Shown here: positions 46,861-59,664 of the stretch, one piece after another | Layout of the letters: each line of letters opens with the position of its first letter | How positions within the stretch are numbered: the first letter of the stretch is position 1 | Assembly (NCBI GenBank): GCA_022495005.1 | Contig: JAGYXB010002069.1 | Span: 1,612,001 to 1,676,000 of the forward strand | Direction: 5' to 3' | Source: Rhyacophila brunnea | Lineage: Eukaryota > Arthropoda > Insecta > Trichoptera > Rhyacophilidae | Length of the DNA: 64,000 nucleotides | Notes under the pieces: generated by a model | Databases searched by the model: none | Told to the model about the DNA's origin: nothing | Seen by the model: only the letters and a program-made list of their open reading frames with translations | Translations under genes and position numbers: made by a program

Positions 46861-49800
46861 ACACCGGACATCTGGAATCCTTTTTTTTTTGGGACGGACT
46901 CGAATATTACAACATTTTTTAATTAAAAATGCGTTAATAATTTATGGAACCTATGTTTTTCAGAAAAATAAGTTGTACGATGTAGTAGGTACAATGAAAT
47001 ATGAAATAAATGATATTGATAATATGTGCAAGAGACTTTATCGATACTTAATTATATAGAAACGCTGCTATTAGTAGATATACTATACTATTTAGAGAAA
47101 TTAATGAAGCGCTTACGTATAGAGTGGAAGAATTAGGTGTTAATAGTAATATCTATAATATTTAATAATATTCCACTTTTTATATACCTATTATTGAAAT
47201 CAAAGTTTAAAATTTCCACTAAACTACTTCTATTTTCACTATCAAATAACAAATCAAACTTGCTCCCATGATGAGAAGGACCGGACAGCTAGTGTATTAT
47301 TAAAATCGTACCAAATCTGAATGATTTCGTATATTATGTTGATACTACGAAAATATATAATAAAAACATATTATTATATTATTGTAAAACCAATTCAACG
47401 AGGATTCAAATCAATGCTTATCAGCTCGGAGTAAGGACAGATTTTTACACAATGCACAACAGCGGCCACTTGAGAATATCAAGATACGTCTGTTATATTT
47501 ACCATAACTACTTAAGTACTTAAGCCAAACTAGTAATTATTTTTGTATACTTCACATATAATACGTTTCTTGTGATACGAGAATGCAACAGCTGGATTTA
47601 GGGATGGGTAAAATGGAGAATATCGGACCTACGTGGTTAATGAAACCATTTATAAAAAGTTTCGTACGAAAGATACTTCAAATCGTACTTTTGTGTTTCA
47701 AGCAAGTGGTTGGACATGTTGAGATATTCAATTTTAATATATAGGTACTGATGTTGTAATGTTTTTTTGACATTTTGATAGGCCATTTTCAAACACTTTA
47801 TATCCATCATGCAAAATATGTAAGTATATGCGTTTTCTGTTAATTGCTACTCCCTAATACTATAAATTATATATCATAGTATTATTTCAATGAATTGTTT
47901 CGGAAGTTATCAAAATGATACAATCATAATTAGTCGACATTGACACACTGTGTATATATAGTACCTAATACCATTGATAATAAATTATTTTATCAATAAA
48001 TATTAGATATAAATAGGTATAACACAGTTGCAGTGCCTACCATTTCTTAACAAGTTGACCTTCCCTAATAGCTCATTGCTTTATCCAATCTGGGAGTTCA
48101 CACATGAAACTATAATTTGATGTTATAGTAATATGGTAGAAAAAACAAAAAAAAACTTAACCTGCGCGCTTGTTAACTGATCTACGTATTTTCTTAAAAT
48201 CCGACATCACTTCAGTTTTGATGATTATGGATTATAGCTTAAAATTGTTGATTTGTTTTGTATTTAGTGAGTAGGTATATTTCGTGATATTTCACATTAG
48301 CTGGTTCCATTGTTTACGGGAAATGACGATTTAACGGGCTTACATATTGAATGTATTAATAGTATGTAAGATATTCATTACGGGTTTTCACAAACACTTC
48401 AGATAATCAAAATTTGTTTTTTACTTGATCCTTTACTAATAGGTAAGAAGGTTTTCACATTCTTTTATTATATTAAATTACTATATAAACGAAAATTAAC
48501 TTTTTTAGATGTCAATGTGCATTTACGATCGTTGAGTGCGCATAGTGCACGAAGAAGGCATACGCCGGGTCGTAAATAATGACTTAAATAGAATACCTAG
48601 TACAAAACATAAATCAATTAGAATTTATTGATTAATGTTTTTGCCACTCGTACCCGTTAGATATAGGGACCATTATACCACGTTTTCCTCTAGAAGGTAT
48701 ATAAGGTACTTTTAAACACTTTTGAACTGATTTTTTGTCCACAAAATCACTTTATATTGAGACGTCACACAACTATCACAACTTACGATGGTTATTGTAC
48801 ATTTTGCATTTTTGTTTATTGTTACTAAATCTTAGTTGATATTATTCTTTTGACTTATTAACTTAAAAATAACAATAATGGATGAAATATAATATTCCTA
48901 AAAATTATAATATGGCACATACAATATATAATTATCAAGCCTCGATAGCGAAGGCTGCGTGACTATCAAATGCACTATGTAAACCTGCTATTAATATTGT
49001 TTTAAAAGCACATTGCATTGTTATTTTTAAGATTATCCTTTGCTTTGTAATTTTATTCTTGTAAATCCACGGTAAACATAAATTTATATACAATATTGGT
49101 ATATACTACAGCTGATGATGATACATACTATCGTATGGAAAATAACTCATTTTTAAGTAGTGGACTTTTTGTATTCATCATGCGATTGAAAACAATAAAA
49201 CCACATTCAAAATTTGTCATTGGTAGGGAACCTTTTTTAATATCTGAGGTAGGTGAATTTTAAACACAGAAAATTTTTCAGTGATGAATTTGCGCTATTT
49301 CATAATGTATATAAATCAGTCATTTAATAAATAAGGACAAATATCACCAACAAGTTAGTTCAAGTAAACAACGACTCCCACGTTATCTATACTTAATTAA
49401 TTGACTTTTTATGCAATAATATGTACGTACCTATATTTTGTAATGTTATTCAATTGAAAATGTCCATTAGGATAAAATCGGTTAAATATCAAAATTATGA
49501 AATAAATGTGGAAAAAGTACGAAAGTACATATAAAGTGTTTTAATGAAATATGTATCTAGGTACCAGTCGTTTTATGTGATGAATAGTTCTTTACACTTT
49601 ATAATATGTAAGTATTTAAATCAAATACATAATATAATCATATATCAGATAATTACTTTTTAATTACAACATTTAAATATAAAAATATAATGCTAATTTT
49701 GTCGAATGGCCACCTAATCGGCGCGCCTTTAGCGTACATTGTATTAAATGGGACGGCAGGACTTTTTTAACGTTACACACCTACAAACTTACCTGTAGAA

Positions 49801-49911
49801 TGAACAAAAATGGAACTACGAACTACCATAGGACGCCATTTTGAAAATTTCATTCGAATGTCAGATTTTGTCCAGTTACGAATCTTGATTGGGTAGTTTT
49901 CGACAATGGCT
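46861..49911. other. Long unassigned AT-rich intron stretch
   Basis: About 3 kb without recognised exons, RNA genes or repeats matching elsewhere in the window. The short frame at 46853-47059 has no known domain. Confidence 0.45.
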
Positions 49912-50088
49912 CCATTTTTTTTGTAGTACTTATTCCACTTTTAATCAATAAATTAGGACCGGTTTCGTCCGCCTCAGAGGGACATTTTCAACTGAATCTT
50001 CCCTTGTTCAGTTGAAAATGTCCCTCTGATGCGAACGAAACCGGTCATAATTTATTGATTAAAAGTGGAATATGTACTACAAAAAATG
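49912..50088. mobile_element. Fold-back element with aaaccggtc arms
   Basis: The left arm (49912-49995) has ttttgtagtacttattccac, aatcaataaattaggaccgg and gagggacattttcaactga. The right arm (50009-50088) is its reverse complement with few mismatches. The loop is about 13 bp, so a transcript would form an 80-bp hairpin. No coding sequence. Confidence 0.9.
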
Positions 50089-50993
50089 CGTTTTATTAAA
50101 TTAAACAACAATACATATTAACGTAATACAATGACTAAGTGAAAATCTGAAGCAATATTATATTGCAAAACCTTTAGAAGAATGCAATTACGGCTTACGC
50201 AATACATAATATTATAATAGTAGGTTCAAACGAATATTTTCAGGGATGTTTCGCATCTACAGATGTACGCCACTGGTAATTTGAAGATGAAATTTCTTAC
50301 GATCGATTTGATGAAATTCTTCAATGTCAATAGTTTATAATCAAATAGACCAGTTTGGGCAGAGCATCCTCAAAATACTTAAATATCTAAAGAAATAAAC
50401 AAGTAGGTATATGACTTTTTTATCGATATGTAGGTACGGTATTGTTGCTTGGTAATACTAATAGGTATCAATATGATACACTTAGAACATAAAACGGGTC
50501 AGCGGACAAAATCTTTCAATATTTGTATTTATATTAGTGGTAGGTACGCAAAAGCTATTCGATATTTAATTATGAAAAAACATATTCTACACGCATTTTA
50601 TAAAAATGGTTTACCATTACTTACGTGCAATAAAACAAACCATCAATTTTGAAATGCGACCTTTTTAATTACAGTTTGCGAATTTGAATTCGTTTGAGTC
50701 GCCCGCACGTCGCGTTAAAATATTGGCAAGACGATTATTTTAATTACAATAATTACCATCGCACCTGAGCTGCCAGAAAAAAACAACTGACTAATTGTAG
50801 AAATCCATACTAAGAATCATTTGGGCAAAAGTCTCCTTAGGATATTGGATTCGTCCACCATTTTAATGTGTTTTTTTATGGGTTGACGGTTAAAGACCTG
50901 AAAGATCCGGTCTTTACTTATGAGAAATAAGAAATAAGACGCTCTCGATGTCGACTAATGAATAGGTACACACTAATGACAACGACATACTAA
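50089..50993. other. Unassigned intronic sequence
   Basis: gtacacactaatgacaacga at about 50967 belongs to the repeat also seen at 23190. Otherwise nothing recognised. Confidence 0.4.
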
Positions 50994-51134
50994 TTAAATA
51001 AAACTTCGAAAACTCACTGACGACATAAAATTGATCGACCAGCTTAAATTACGTATTTTTCAAAACATTTATACACATTAAAAATTATTAGATAAAATTT
51101 CTTTTTTTTTTTTTTTTAAATCTATATTTATTAA
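50994..51134 (+). repeat. TTAA-bounded unit, first of a duplicated pair
   Basis: This 141-bp unit starts ttaaataaaacttcgaaaac and ends ctatatttattaa. It recurs almost unchanged at 51508-51647. MITE P copy 6 lies exactly between the two units. Part of the unit (actgacgacataaaattga) also occurs at 23620. Confidence 0.9.
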
Positions 51135-51511
51135 GACGATACTTCAGTGAAACGGCAAATAATTTTCAACCATAGGCGCGACGAAATTTTGGACTCACTG
51201 GCAATTGGAGAGCGAACGTCGAGGTGTGAATACGTCAATTTTTTTCGTGATGGCGACGGGGTATTAATTCTTAAATCGTGCAAAGATGACTAAAAACGTT
51301 ACCCATTTACTTGAAAAAGAAAACATGTCAACGAATATATTATTATTATTACTAATAGAACAACAAACAGAACATTAAATGGACGCATTTTGGATTTATA
51401 TGACAAATTATATTTCGTTTGGCATGCGTCATTTGCACCCGCGACCCGCAATCCGCGCATCGCATAGCCACGATCTTTTTAGACCATGCCTCAACTGAGG
51501 TATAGCCTTAA
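51131..51511 (-). mobile_element. TTAA-flanked MITE family P, copy 6 (inverted)
   Basis: Starts TTAAGACGATACTTCAGTG and ends CAACTGAGGTATAGCCTTAA. It is the most intact copy, with TTAA at both ends. It is flanked by a direct duplication of a 140-bp unit whose distal boundaries are also TTAA. Confidence 0.92.
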
Positions 51512-51647
51512 ATGAAACTTCAAAAACTCACTGACGACATAAAATTGAGCGACCAGCTTAAATAACGTATTTTTCAAAACATTTATACACATCAAAAATC
51601 ATTAGATAAAATTTCTTTTTATTTTTAAAACAATCTATATTTATTAA
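51508..51647 (+). repeat. TTAA-bounded unit, second of a duplicated pair
   Basis: Starts ttaaatgaaacttcaaaaac and ends ctatatttattaa, then runs into tattcaatg. It represents the unoccupied version of the site used by MITE P copy 6. Confidence 0.9.
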
Positions 51648-51699
51648 TATTCAATGAAACGCCATAGAAATTATTTTTTTTAAATTATCTAATTATCAA

Positions 51700-52130
51700 T
51701 ATTTCTTATTGAATACCGGTATTCGTCAAAACATATATAGTAGAAACAAATAAGTACTTATCAATAAATATAACTATTAAAATCTATTTAAAACAGTATT
51801 TTATAGTAACTTAAGTAGGTACCTACCTAAATTTATTATGTTGACCTTTGTAAATATCTATAAATCATAATATTTTAGAACTGCTGATTTTTACAAAACT
51901 CCGGGTACAGAAAAATCTCTCAGAAATTCACTGTCTGTTGGATGTACTATCAACATTGGATCAATAATTATAGAATAATTGGAAATATTTGCCATGAATG
52001 TTTTCTTTTTAGAAATACTATATTAATTAATAATAATAATAGCGACAATCCAATAAGTATATTTGAGGAATTTTGTTTTAATGTTATATAATTTTTGTTG
52101 GTTTCAGTCAATGCCTACCTCGCAAAAACT
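51700..52130 (+). repeat. Fragment of the CCGGTATT hAT family
   Basis: taccggtattcgtcaaaaca, ctattaaaatctatttaaaa, gatttttacaaa and gtttcagtcaatgcctac are collinear with 59725-60130. The terminal TAGGGATTGC ends are missing. The adjoining hAT copy at 52145 inserted just beyond it. Confidence 0.75.
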
Positions 52131-52144
52131 TTAATTATATCACT

Positions 52145-52736
52145 CAGTGACGTCCCGTGGGGGTTGGCAGAATGAGCGTCGCTTGGGGGCGGCAGTCACT
52201 CGAAGGGCGGAAAATCGGGGAGAATCATTTGGAATTAAAAATTAACCTAAACTTTAGGAATAACGAAAATATCTTTCCATTAAAAAAATTGTCGGGTTCG
52301 CGATGTCTAGTTTACTTTCGTTGCCTTTCGACGTCCTTAGTGACCAGAAACGACAGTGAAGATTTGCGCCTACCGCTCCTGGTTCACGATTTTAGTCTGT
52401 ATCGAAGAATAGCGCCGTCATTATATCCATTATCGATTTAATAATTACTAAACTTTTGCGATCTCAGACTAAATATATCATTACAAATGTTGCCAAGTTT
52501 TGTGAAGAAGAAAAGTGACACGAATCGCCCTTAATTCATCATAATAGAGCAAATTAATGAATTGCAAAAATGACTTGCAAGAAGCCGCTGTATTCCCACT
52601 TTTAAAAAAATATTTATAAATAAATTTTTGTTAGTAATGTATCCATACAACACATTTCTTAAATATTGGAGTCATGAATGGATGATAAAAATACTGTATA
52701 AAAAATGGGGCGGCATTTTATCTAGGGTCGTTACTG
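52145..52736 (+). mobile_element. Non-autonomous hAT element (CAGTGACGTC family), copy 3
   Basis: The 592-bp element starts CAGTGACGTCCCGTGGGGG and ends TAGGGTCGTTACTG. Identical atatcact flanks on both sides form a perfect 8-bp duplication. Same orientation and internal order as copy 1. The frame at 52157-52441 is inside the element and has no transposase motif. Confidence 0.95.
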
Positions 52737-52744
52737 ATATCACT

Positions 52745-54771
52745 TATACGTGACTTGATATCAACACTAATGATAATGATTTATTGTGTATCCTTCCCTA
52801 TAGGGACATTTGAATTGATGATACTTTCATCATTATTTGTATTTTTCCATGAATAGGCCAGCCATTAATTTAACAACTTCAAATGCAATTGCTCTGATTT
52901 TTAAATGTACAATCAAGCAAAATAATAATGCAAAAGCTGCAGACTGGAAAATGCATTTTATTGTTAAAAATTGTATAACAGCGCAGACTATTCCAGTAAT
53001 GATGTACATATTATTATTTGTTTCCAAGACTTGATGTTGCTTCGAGATTGCGCTAGGTACTCTAGGTTGTCTTCGTAAATATATTATTTTCTCTGTTTAA
53101 CTTTCTTCTTGGAAATTGCATTTAGTATGTTATTAACTAGATTCTAGAACTAAAATCTCTCATAGTTGTTCATTAGAATATTACCATTGTGGCAAAAGTT
53201 TAACTATGTCATGTCCTTAATGATCGTCGTTTATGGTTGCCATATTTACAGAAACTAAAATGAAAACGTCTTGTTAACATTTTCGAAGTATAATTGTCAT
53301 CGTCATTGCTCTGCTGGCCCATGGCTTCCTCAAGATTCTCTACTTTGCTCCCTGTATCAATCACGAAGCGTTCTGTCTTTAAACTTTCACGCAAATATAT
53401 TACCATGTCATGTGTTTATGCTGAATCCGATGTGGTTATTCAATATGTACTTGTATCATGCATCGGTGGGGTTTGTAAGAATCAAAACATTGCGAGTGTG
53501 GTGAGATTCAGACCACGGAGTACATCGCGGAGTCATGTAGCATATATGTCTTCCTCGGAGGAGTTTCAGCCATACACCAGGCTAAACCCGGGACTGTTAC
53601 GTGGACTGGTCCCACCGTAGCTGTGACTTTTTATATGACTAGTTTTGTGATTTTATTTTTGTAAATGTATTTTTCTTCTTGAACCAAATGTTTTTTTACT
53701 ATCGCCGTATGATTTATACATCACTAATATATATTAGTTCTTCATGTTTCTCTATTCCATGGGCACAATTTATTGAAGAAGTCAATTAAAACTCAAAGCA
53801 CACTTGAGTGTGTGGCGACCTTGATTTTGTGTAACTGCTCCTGAGACATTCCCAGACATAAAAAATATTCGGACCGTGGGACTGAACTGAAAATTACGAC
53901 GGTATTGCTGGTAATTGATTGCAGTGAGAAATAACTAACACTACTATCGAAGTTTACACTTCTCGCTTGACTATTATAGTTGCCCTTGATTAAGGTAAGG
54001 TGCGGGACCGGTTGATATGGTAGTGAATGTTTGTATTGTACCAATCATTAGCGCTCAGTTGCTCAACCTTAAGTTACTTCTTTAAATAATTACCTGTTAA
54101 TCATTTCACAGTGTAGATTCACGTGTACACTCTCCTGTACTTTGATATTTAGTTGTCAAGTTAACAAGGCTGCATTCCGGAGTCTGATTTGCAATAGAGA
54201 ATTTGCTGTGATTTCTTCAGTGGATGCATATCGGTCTTACAGATTTATTGGATTCCCATTATAGTGGATTTTTGTTATATTGTTGTAATACTTTATGATC
54301 TTATTATATATAATATATATAAGCAGTTATTATTGTGTATATTATGCTTTTACCTTCTGATTATCGCCAAGTCAAAATACTTGGCACGGCAGGTCTCTTC
54401 GCGCACGATTATTTTTCCTCCATGCGACATTTCGTGACGGATAATGTTTGGAGAAAAATGCGAACGATCGAGAGAGATTAACCGCATCGGCGCGGATCTA
54501 ATGTAACGAAATCACGCATTGCTACTGCTATGCACGGAGTCAAGGTTCAACTCTGCTGTGAGTGCGTTACTTGGGTGTTGGCTCATTACTTGACAGTGTA
54601 AATGTTTCGCATCAATCATAATATATTATTTTATTGCTCGCTCGAGCACGGACCACCTTGACGCCGTGGGTTTTTTTTTAAAATTTAAATACAGGGGTAA
54701 CTGCACTCAAGGACATATTATTATTATGTATACAGGGGATTAATGGTTTCAACATACTATTCACTGTTTGC
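52745..54771. other. Unassigned intronic sequence
   Basis: The frames at 53271-53620 overlap one another on both strands without recognised domains. The block at 54370-54600 is less AT-rich (ggcgcggatct, cgatcgagag words) but has no assigned function. No SIK exon recognised. Confidence 0.4.
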
Positions 54772-54980
54772 TATAGATCCACCAGTATAAGTTGTCAGCT
54801 GAGTGTGGGCGCCACATGCTAACATTCTTACATATTATTATCATTCAATACTCTTTATACTGTGATGAGTTTAATTCTAAATTCGAACACCTGACGATTT
54901 ATCGTGGTGTATCTATAAATAGTAAATATTATTTCATGGTAATTTTTGAGGAGGGAGTTACATCCCTCAAAGCCTCAATT

Positions 54981-55346
54981 ACATTAAGCGAGTGTACAAG
55001 CTGCTAGCCGGCGAGTTTATAGTCAGCTAGTGCGATAGTAACGATGCCACACAAAACTTTCCACTCGCTCAGTAGCCAACAAGCTAGCGAGTTGAAACCA
55101 TGTGTTGTTTCTTTAATTTGCTCGTACTCGCAGCTAGTTCACTAGCAACTATGATGATACACTGCTAGTTTACTAGCTAAAAAGCCCACACGCCAGCGAG
55201 TAGCGAGTAAAGTAGCCCCGCCCCGCTCTCAACTTTTCTCGTAGATTGTTTACAATCTGCTCGTTGCTAGTTAGATGATTACACTGGGCGAGTTTACTAG
55301 CAGATAATAAATTCGCCGGTTAGTAGCTTGTAAACTTGCTCAATGT
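54981..55346. mobile_element. Nested MITE rich in gctagcgag/ctagtt words
   Basis: The ends ACATTAAGCGAGTGTACAAG and CTTGTAAACTTGCTCAATGT are inverted and extend to ccggcgagtt / aattcgccgg, about 37 bp in all. The interior (366 bp total) repeats ctagcgag, gctagtt and tactagc in both orientations. Flanking tta / tca might be a decayed 3-bp duplication, which would suggest PIF/Harbinger. Confidence 0.85.
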
Positions 55347-55542
55347 CATCGAGCCTTTAATGAAACGTATTCGCCTGCACGCACGGTTTATAACGAAAAC
55401 AATGGAATGCAAAAAATATCTAAACATTGATCACCTCCATCATCAATATGTTGGATACAGAATCTGAACACCAAAATGAGTATTTTTCTAAGAAGTATTT
55501 TATTTATCTGACAAAATCTGTAAAAATGGCCCTATATAATTT

Positions 55543-55968
55543 GGGAATGGGACAACTGGACGCCAGGACAATTGGACGCCGCACTGTCGTAGATACGTAT
55601 ACATAACGTAGACGAGGATTAGATTAGATTAGACTATTTTAATCAGTTTCTATCTACTACTTAGTAGTTTTAATTCATTTTACTCTTAACATAATGTTTT
55701 TTTATTGCGTATTGAGAATTACCATGCCTTAGGCTTTATATAAAATAAAAAAAACTCTTTTTTCGTTGGAACTTAAACATATGCACGATTAAATCATTAT
55801 TTACGTGTGCATATTTAAATTCTCACCAACTATTAAATGATAATATAATAATTTAAATATAAATAATAATATTAAATATTTTTTTAAAGTACCTATAAGT
55901 ACATAACGTCTATATAATTTCGAATTGCGTGGCGTCCAGTTGTCCCGGCGCCAAATCGTCCTAGACCC
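55543..55968 (+). mobile_element. GGG...CCC element, copy 2 (nested)
   Basis: The 426-bp copy is flanked by tataattt on both sides (8 bp; the following g also matches). It starts GGGAATGGGACAACTGGACG and ends CCAAATCGTCCTAGACCC. It has two GGACAAYTGGACGCC-type words at the left and two at the right in inverse orientation. It is the reverse-orientation partner of 8862-9267, collinear over the whole length. Confidence 0.92.
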
Positions 55969-56372
55969 TATAATTTGTATGTATGCGTCATGGTGTCATT
56001 TTATTATTACACTACGTTTATTTAATACGTCAATGAATTCCATTTAATGCAGTGTTTTCCAATTAGTGTGTCGCGATTTTTTTTACATTACATATTACAT
56101 ATTACAACTATAAGTGGGAAGGTTTCCTTACTTCATTCAGAACCTTTAAACTTATTTAACAATATTGTGGTGTATAATGAAATTCTAAAACCAAAATCGT
56201 TCAAAAATACACCGCTAAAGAATTGAAGAACAAATTATGTGGGTAATATGTGAGATATATCATCATAAATCGTCAGGTGTTCGAATTGAAAACTAGGTTC
56301 ACCCCAGTATAAAAAGTATTGTTAGATTGTGGCGCTCTCACTTAGCGGACAACTTATACTGGTGGATCTATA

Positions 56373-58995
56373 TACACGAGTCGACGAAGCAAAGATGTTG
56401 AAGAAAGCTAACTTTTATGAAGATGGAGTCTGAATATATTGTGAAAATAAAGATGAAAAATGGTTAATAAGGCTAATGATTAAATATTCTACAAGTCATT
56501 TCGCATTGCAGATTCGTTTTCATACGCTATAGAGTTATTTGTGAGGATCACATTGATATTTACCTAATACAATGTTCTATAATGAATTTTATATTGGTGA
56601 ACAATTAAGTAAAATCGCAAATAATTGTTTGTAAGTAGAAAGTGTAATGATTGCAAACGCACAAGTTGTTGTTCAATATTTCACCATTACAACAATACTA
56701 AAATGTTGATCTCGAATCGCTATCAAATTTTATAGATACTGATACAACCTCAGACTTCTGGTCTTATACCGGAAGTACATTTTGGGAGTGTGGAAAGGCA
56801 TAAACATGCCCTTGGCATTGTAGTAAAATAAGGGCTAAACAAAAACACACGGCCGCGCTATTGACCATCCTGCGGGGTTGTTTCTCTTTCAGGAATAAGT
56901 CCCACAATCTGTGTTCTTGAAGCTGGGTACATGGTCGTGGAAGAAAAGGTGAAAATCAATAAAAAGTATGCGAGGTGAAGAATGATATTCGGCTTTTGCC
57001 TCTCATTAACTTATAATTATTAATATATGTAAATTGTAAAATGTAAAGTGTATGGAAATATCATCTGTAAAATGTAATAACTTTTTCCGAGAATGAATGG
57101 GAAGAAAAATAGATTGTGCTAGAAAAATGAAAGAGACGTAAGCAGACAATGAGCATAAAAAATAGAAGTAAGATGTTTAGAAAAGTTAATTGTATGGGGC
57201 TGTACTTGCAACAACTCGTAAGTTCCCATACAAAAAATGTATTAATAAGAATGAGTGACGAAAAGTATGAAAAAATGTTTGAAATAGTTTCTAAGTGTCT
57301 ATATGACATTACTTCATACAGAAAGTTCATGAATTATTATTATTTAATCTTCTAGGTAGATGAGTAATCCAAACTATGAGTAAGGTCTCGAAATCAGTTT
57401 GATATTGGTTTCGAAAAAATCTCCACAGATTTAATGGGACCGTAATAAATTATATCGCTAGTGTATTTGACAGTGCAGCCACCGTGATGAAACTAATAAA
57501 TTGAATAGGTAGTGCCCATTTAATTATTACAATAGCGCAAACATTTTAATAATGGATGGAAACTCTTCTACCATTAAATTGGTATTGGTCACTTCATTAC
57601 ACGCGCCACTGCATTTCGACGTGTTTTTATGTCTAATTTATTATCCAATTCCATATTATGCAGTAATAATCATTTTGGATTATGACGCATGTTGTACTAG
57701 TATATTCTTGTAATCACCAACTGCAGGGGTACAGGGGTAGATAGAGAAACGATTGGAGTTAATTATTTAATTAATTTAATAATCTAATTAATAAAATCAT
57801 CTCCCACCTTTTGTGTTCACCTGTATTTAATTTAAATACTTAATTCAGTATATTTTTTTATTCGAGATTAGGTAAACATGCACAAGGTTTAATAGTGTAA
57901 CATTATTTTTATTAAAAAAACGGCATGTGACAAAACAGATTAATAATATTGAAATGTGAAAGCCAGTCGCCATGGACCAAGGCTTTGAAGCCAAACAAAC
58001 TTTAATGCGTATTATGATACATGCATAACTATTGAAATTAAAACATTCTTTAATACGTGCTTGGGCTTATCTCATATTTATCCACAGAGATTTAAAACTT
58101 GTTATACAGCCTCAACCAGAAGGCAATTCATTTTTCATTATTGTTGTGTTCCCTGCCTCAGATACATTTAGATATTAGAAAAATAACTGACTAAGCCTAA
58201 ACTACCAACTAGACTGCGGCTTATATATCGAGACACACGTAACGCGTCATCGCGGTCGTTTCTGGAACTAAAACCGTTGCAATACCGCTAGCATGCAAAA
58301 AGCGCGTGGCGTCATACTGTAATCACATACAGCGCCATGACGTAGATGTCAATATTATATGGAGGCGCACAATATATAAAATTTCATAGTAATTACGTTA
58401 TATGGGCTGTTAAATGACTAACATCGTTGTAATATAAATCAACTAGATTACTAACTTGATTTTCAGCGCGTACGCCGATGTGGTTTTGACAGCCTTGCAC
58501 TTCGTATTAATTTTTAATTTAATATACTTAAGTAATTAAGTAGGTACATACATATTTTTTATATTTTATATTTGGTAACTTAATTACTTTGGAGCCCAGA
58601 TATCGTCAGTGTTTTGCAAAAAGTGAGAATCAACCATTTTGGATAAAAATATATTTTAATGAAAAAACAATATGTACCTCACCAGCTTTGTTGTGTAAAA
58701 CAGCGAATTTGTATCTCCACAGGAAAGTACTTACGTACGTAGTAACTATATTCGTAAGGGCGAATAGCCACTTACTGTTATGAATAAAAAGCGAATGTGA
58801 CATATTAGGCCTTTTAAAATATTATATTATAGTGCCTATTATAAAGACAGTATTAATTCTAAGCTTTATTATAAACTTTTTAGACATTAATAATCACCCA
58901 CAGGTAATTAATAAATAAATGTAAAAAGTCAAAATCCTCCTGTAAAATGGGTAGCATTTTGGTTAATTCGCCCTTTTTACAAAACACTGACGATA
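56373..58995. other. Unassigned AT-rich intron stretch
   Basis: Frames at 57061-57355 are opposite-strand shadows of one another. The block at 58230-58340 (acgcgtcatcgcgg, gcgcgtggcgtcat) is locally GC-richer. No exon or repeat partner recognised. Confidence 0.4.
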
Positions 58996-59130
58996 TGAGG
59001 CTCTCGTGGTGCAGTGCAAGGCGCTGGCCTTTCATCCGGGAGCTCCGGGCTCGCTACCGGCGAGGACACAATATATTTATGTAATTTTCTCAAAGCATCG
59101 GTGTTTGTGATTGTGATTGTAAATACACTG
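58996..59130 (+). repeat. tRNA-derived SINE family C, copy 2
   Basis: ctctcgtggtgcagtg, ggcgctggcctttcatccgg and a degenerate B box (gggctcgctacc) are followed by atatttatgtaattttctc and ggtgtttgtgattgtgattg. Same order as 37589-37777, but with a decayed tail. Confidence 0.82.
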
Positions 59131-59664
59131 TTAAACTACACTACTGTCACTGGCCCTCCTCTAGTCCTGTTGTAATGTTAAAAAAATATTAAATATAATA
59201 TTAAAAAGAATATGTCCCAGTCGGTTTAAGATTTTTTAAGAGGTACGTTTTTTAGAATTTCAAAAGTATGCAGCTACGAAACTATTCGTCCATTGGCTGC
59301 CTACTGGATTCGTAGTCACGATCCTGTCATGCAAGTCAATATGGCTACCGTATTAGCGAGATGCGGTCGGTCTTCCACAAATTGAGAGAAGGTCGGCAGT
59401 AAAAATAACACAAAATTTCACTCCCGCGTAGGAATGGCAAGGTTAAAGCGGAAATTTATTTATAACACGCACCCTAACGGTAAACATTGCCGCGATGAAT
59501 CTTCCAACCTAAGATAAGTGACGTTTGGCGTGGTTTATACGGGCTGTATTTTAATATTTCCGAAAGCTTTCATGTACGTACACATTATAAACCATTGCCA
59601 TGAAACCCTTTTCCATATGCCGACTATTTTGACCGCCTTAAAGGTCATATGAGCATGTACGACT
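59131..59664. other. Unassigned intronic sequence
   Basis: No recognised feature. Confidence 0.35.

Larger units (their letters stand above)
54772..56372. mobile_element. 1.6-kb long-TIR element containing two nested elements
   Basis: TATAGATCCACCAGTATAAG at the left and its reverse complement at the right begin inverted arms of about 120-130 bp (inner word tcgaacacctgacgattta at 54888 and its mirror at about 56266). The left arm has a 30-bp insertion relative to the right. After removing the nested elements at 54981-55346 and 55543-55968, about 800 bp of non-coding interior remains. The superfamily is unknown; TA at the borders may be a Tc/mariner-type duplication. Confidence 0.8.

Noticed and set aside
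53271..53620. Overlapping frames that might be an exon of the kinase gene
   Set aside because: No SIK motif (hinge, HRD, DFG, APE, UBA) can be read there, and both strands are equally open.
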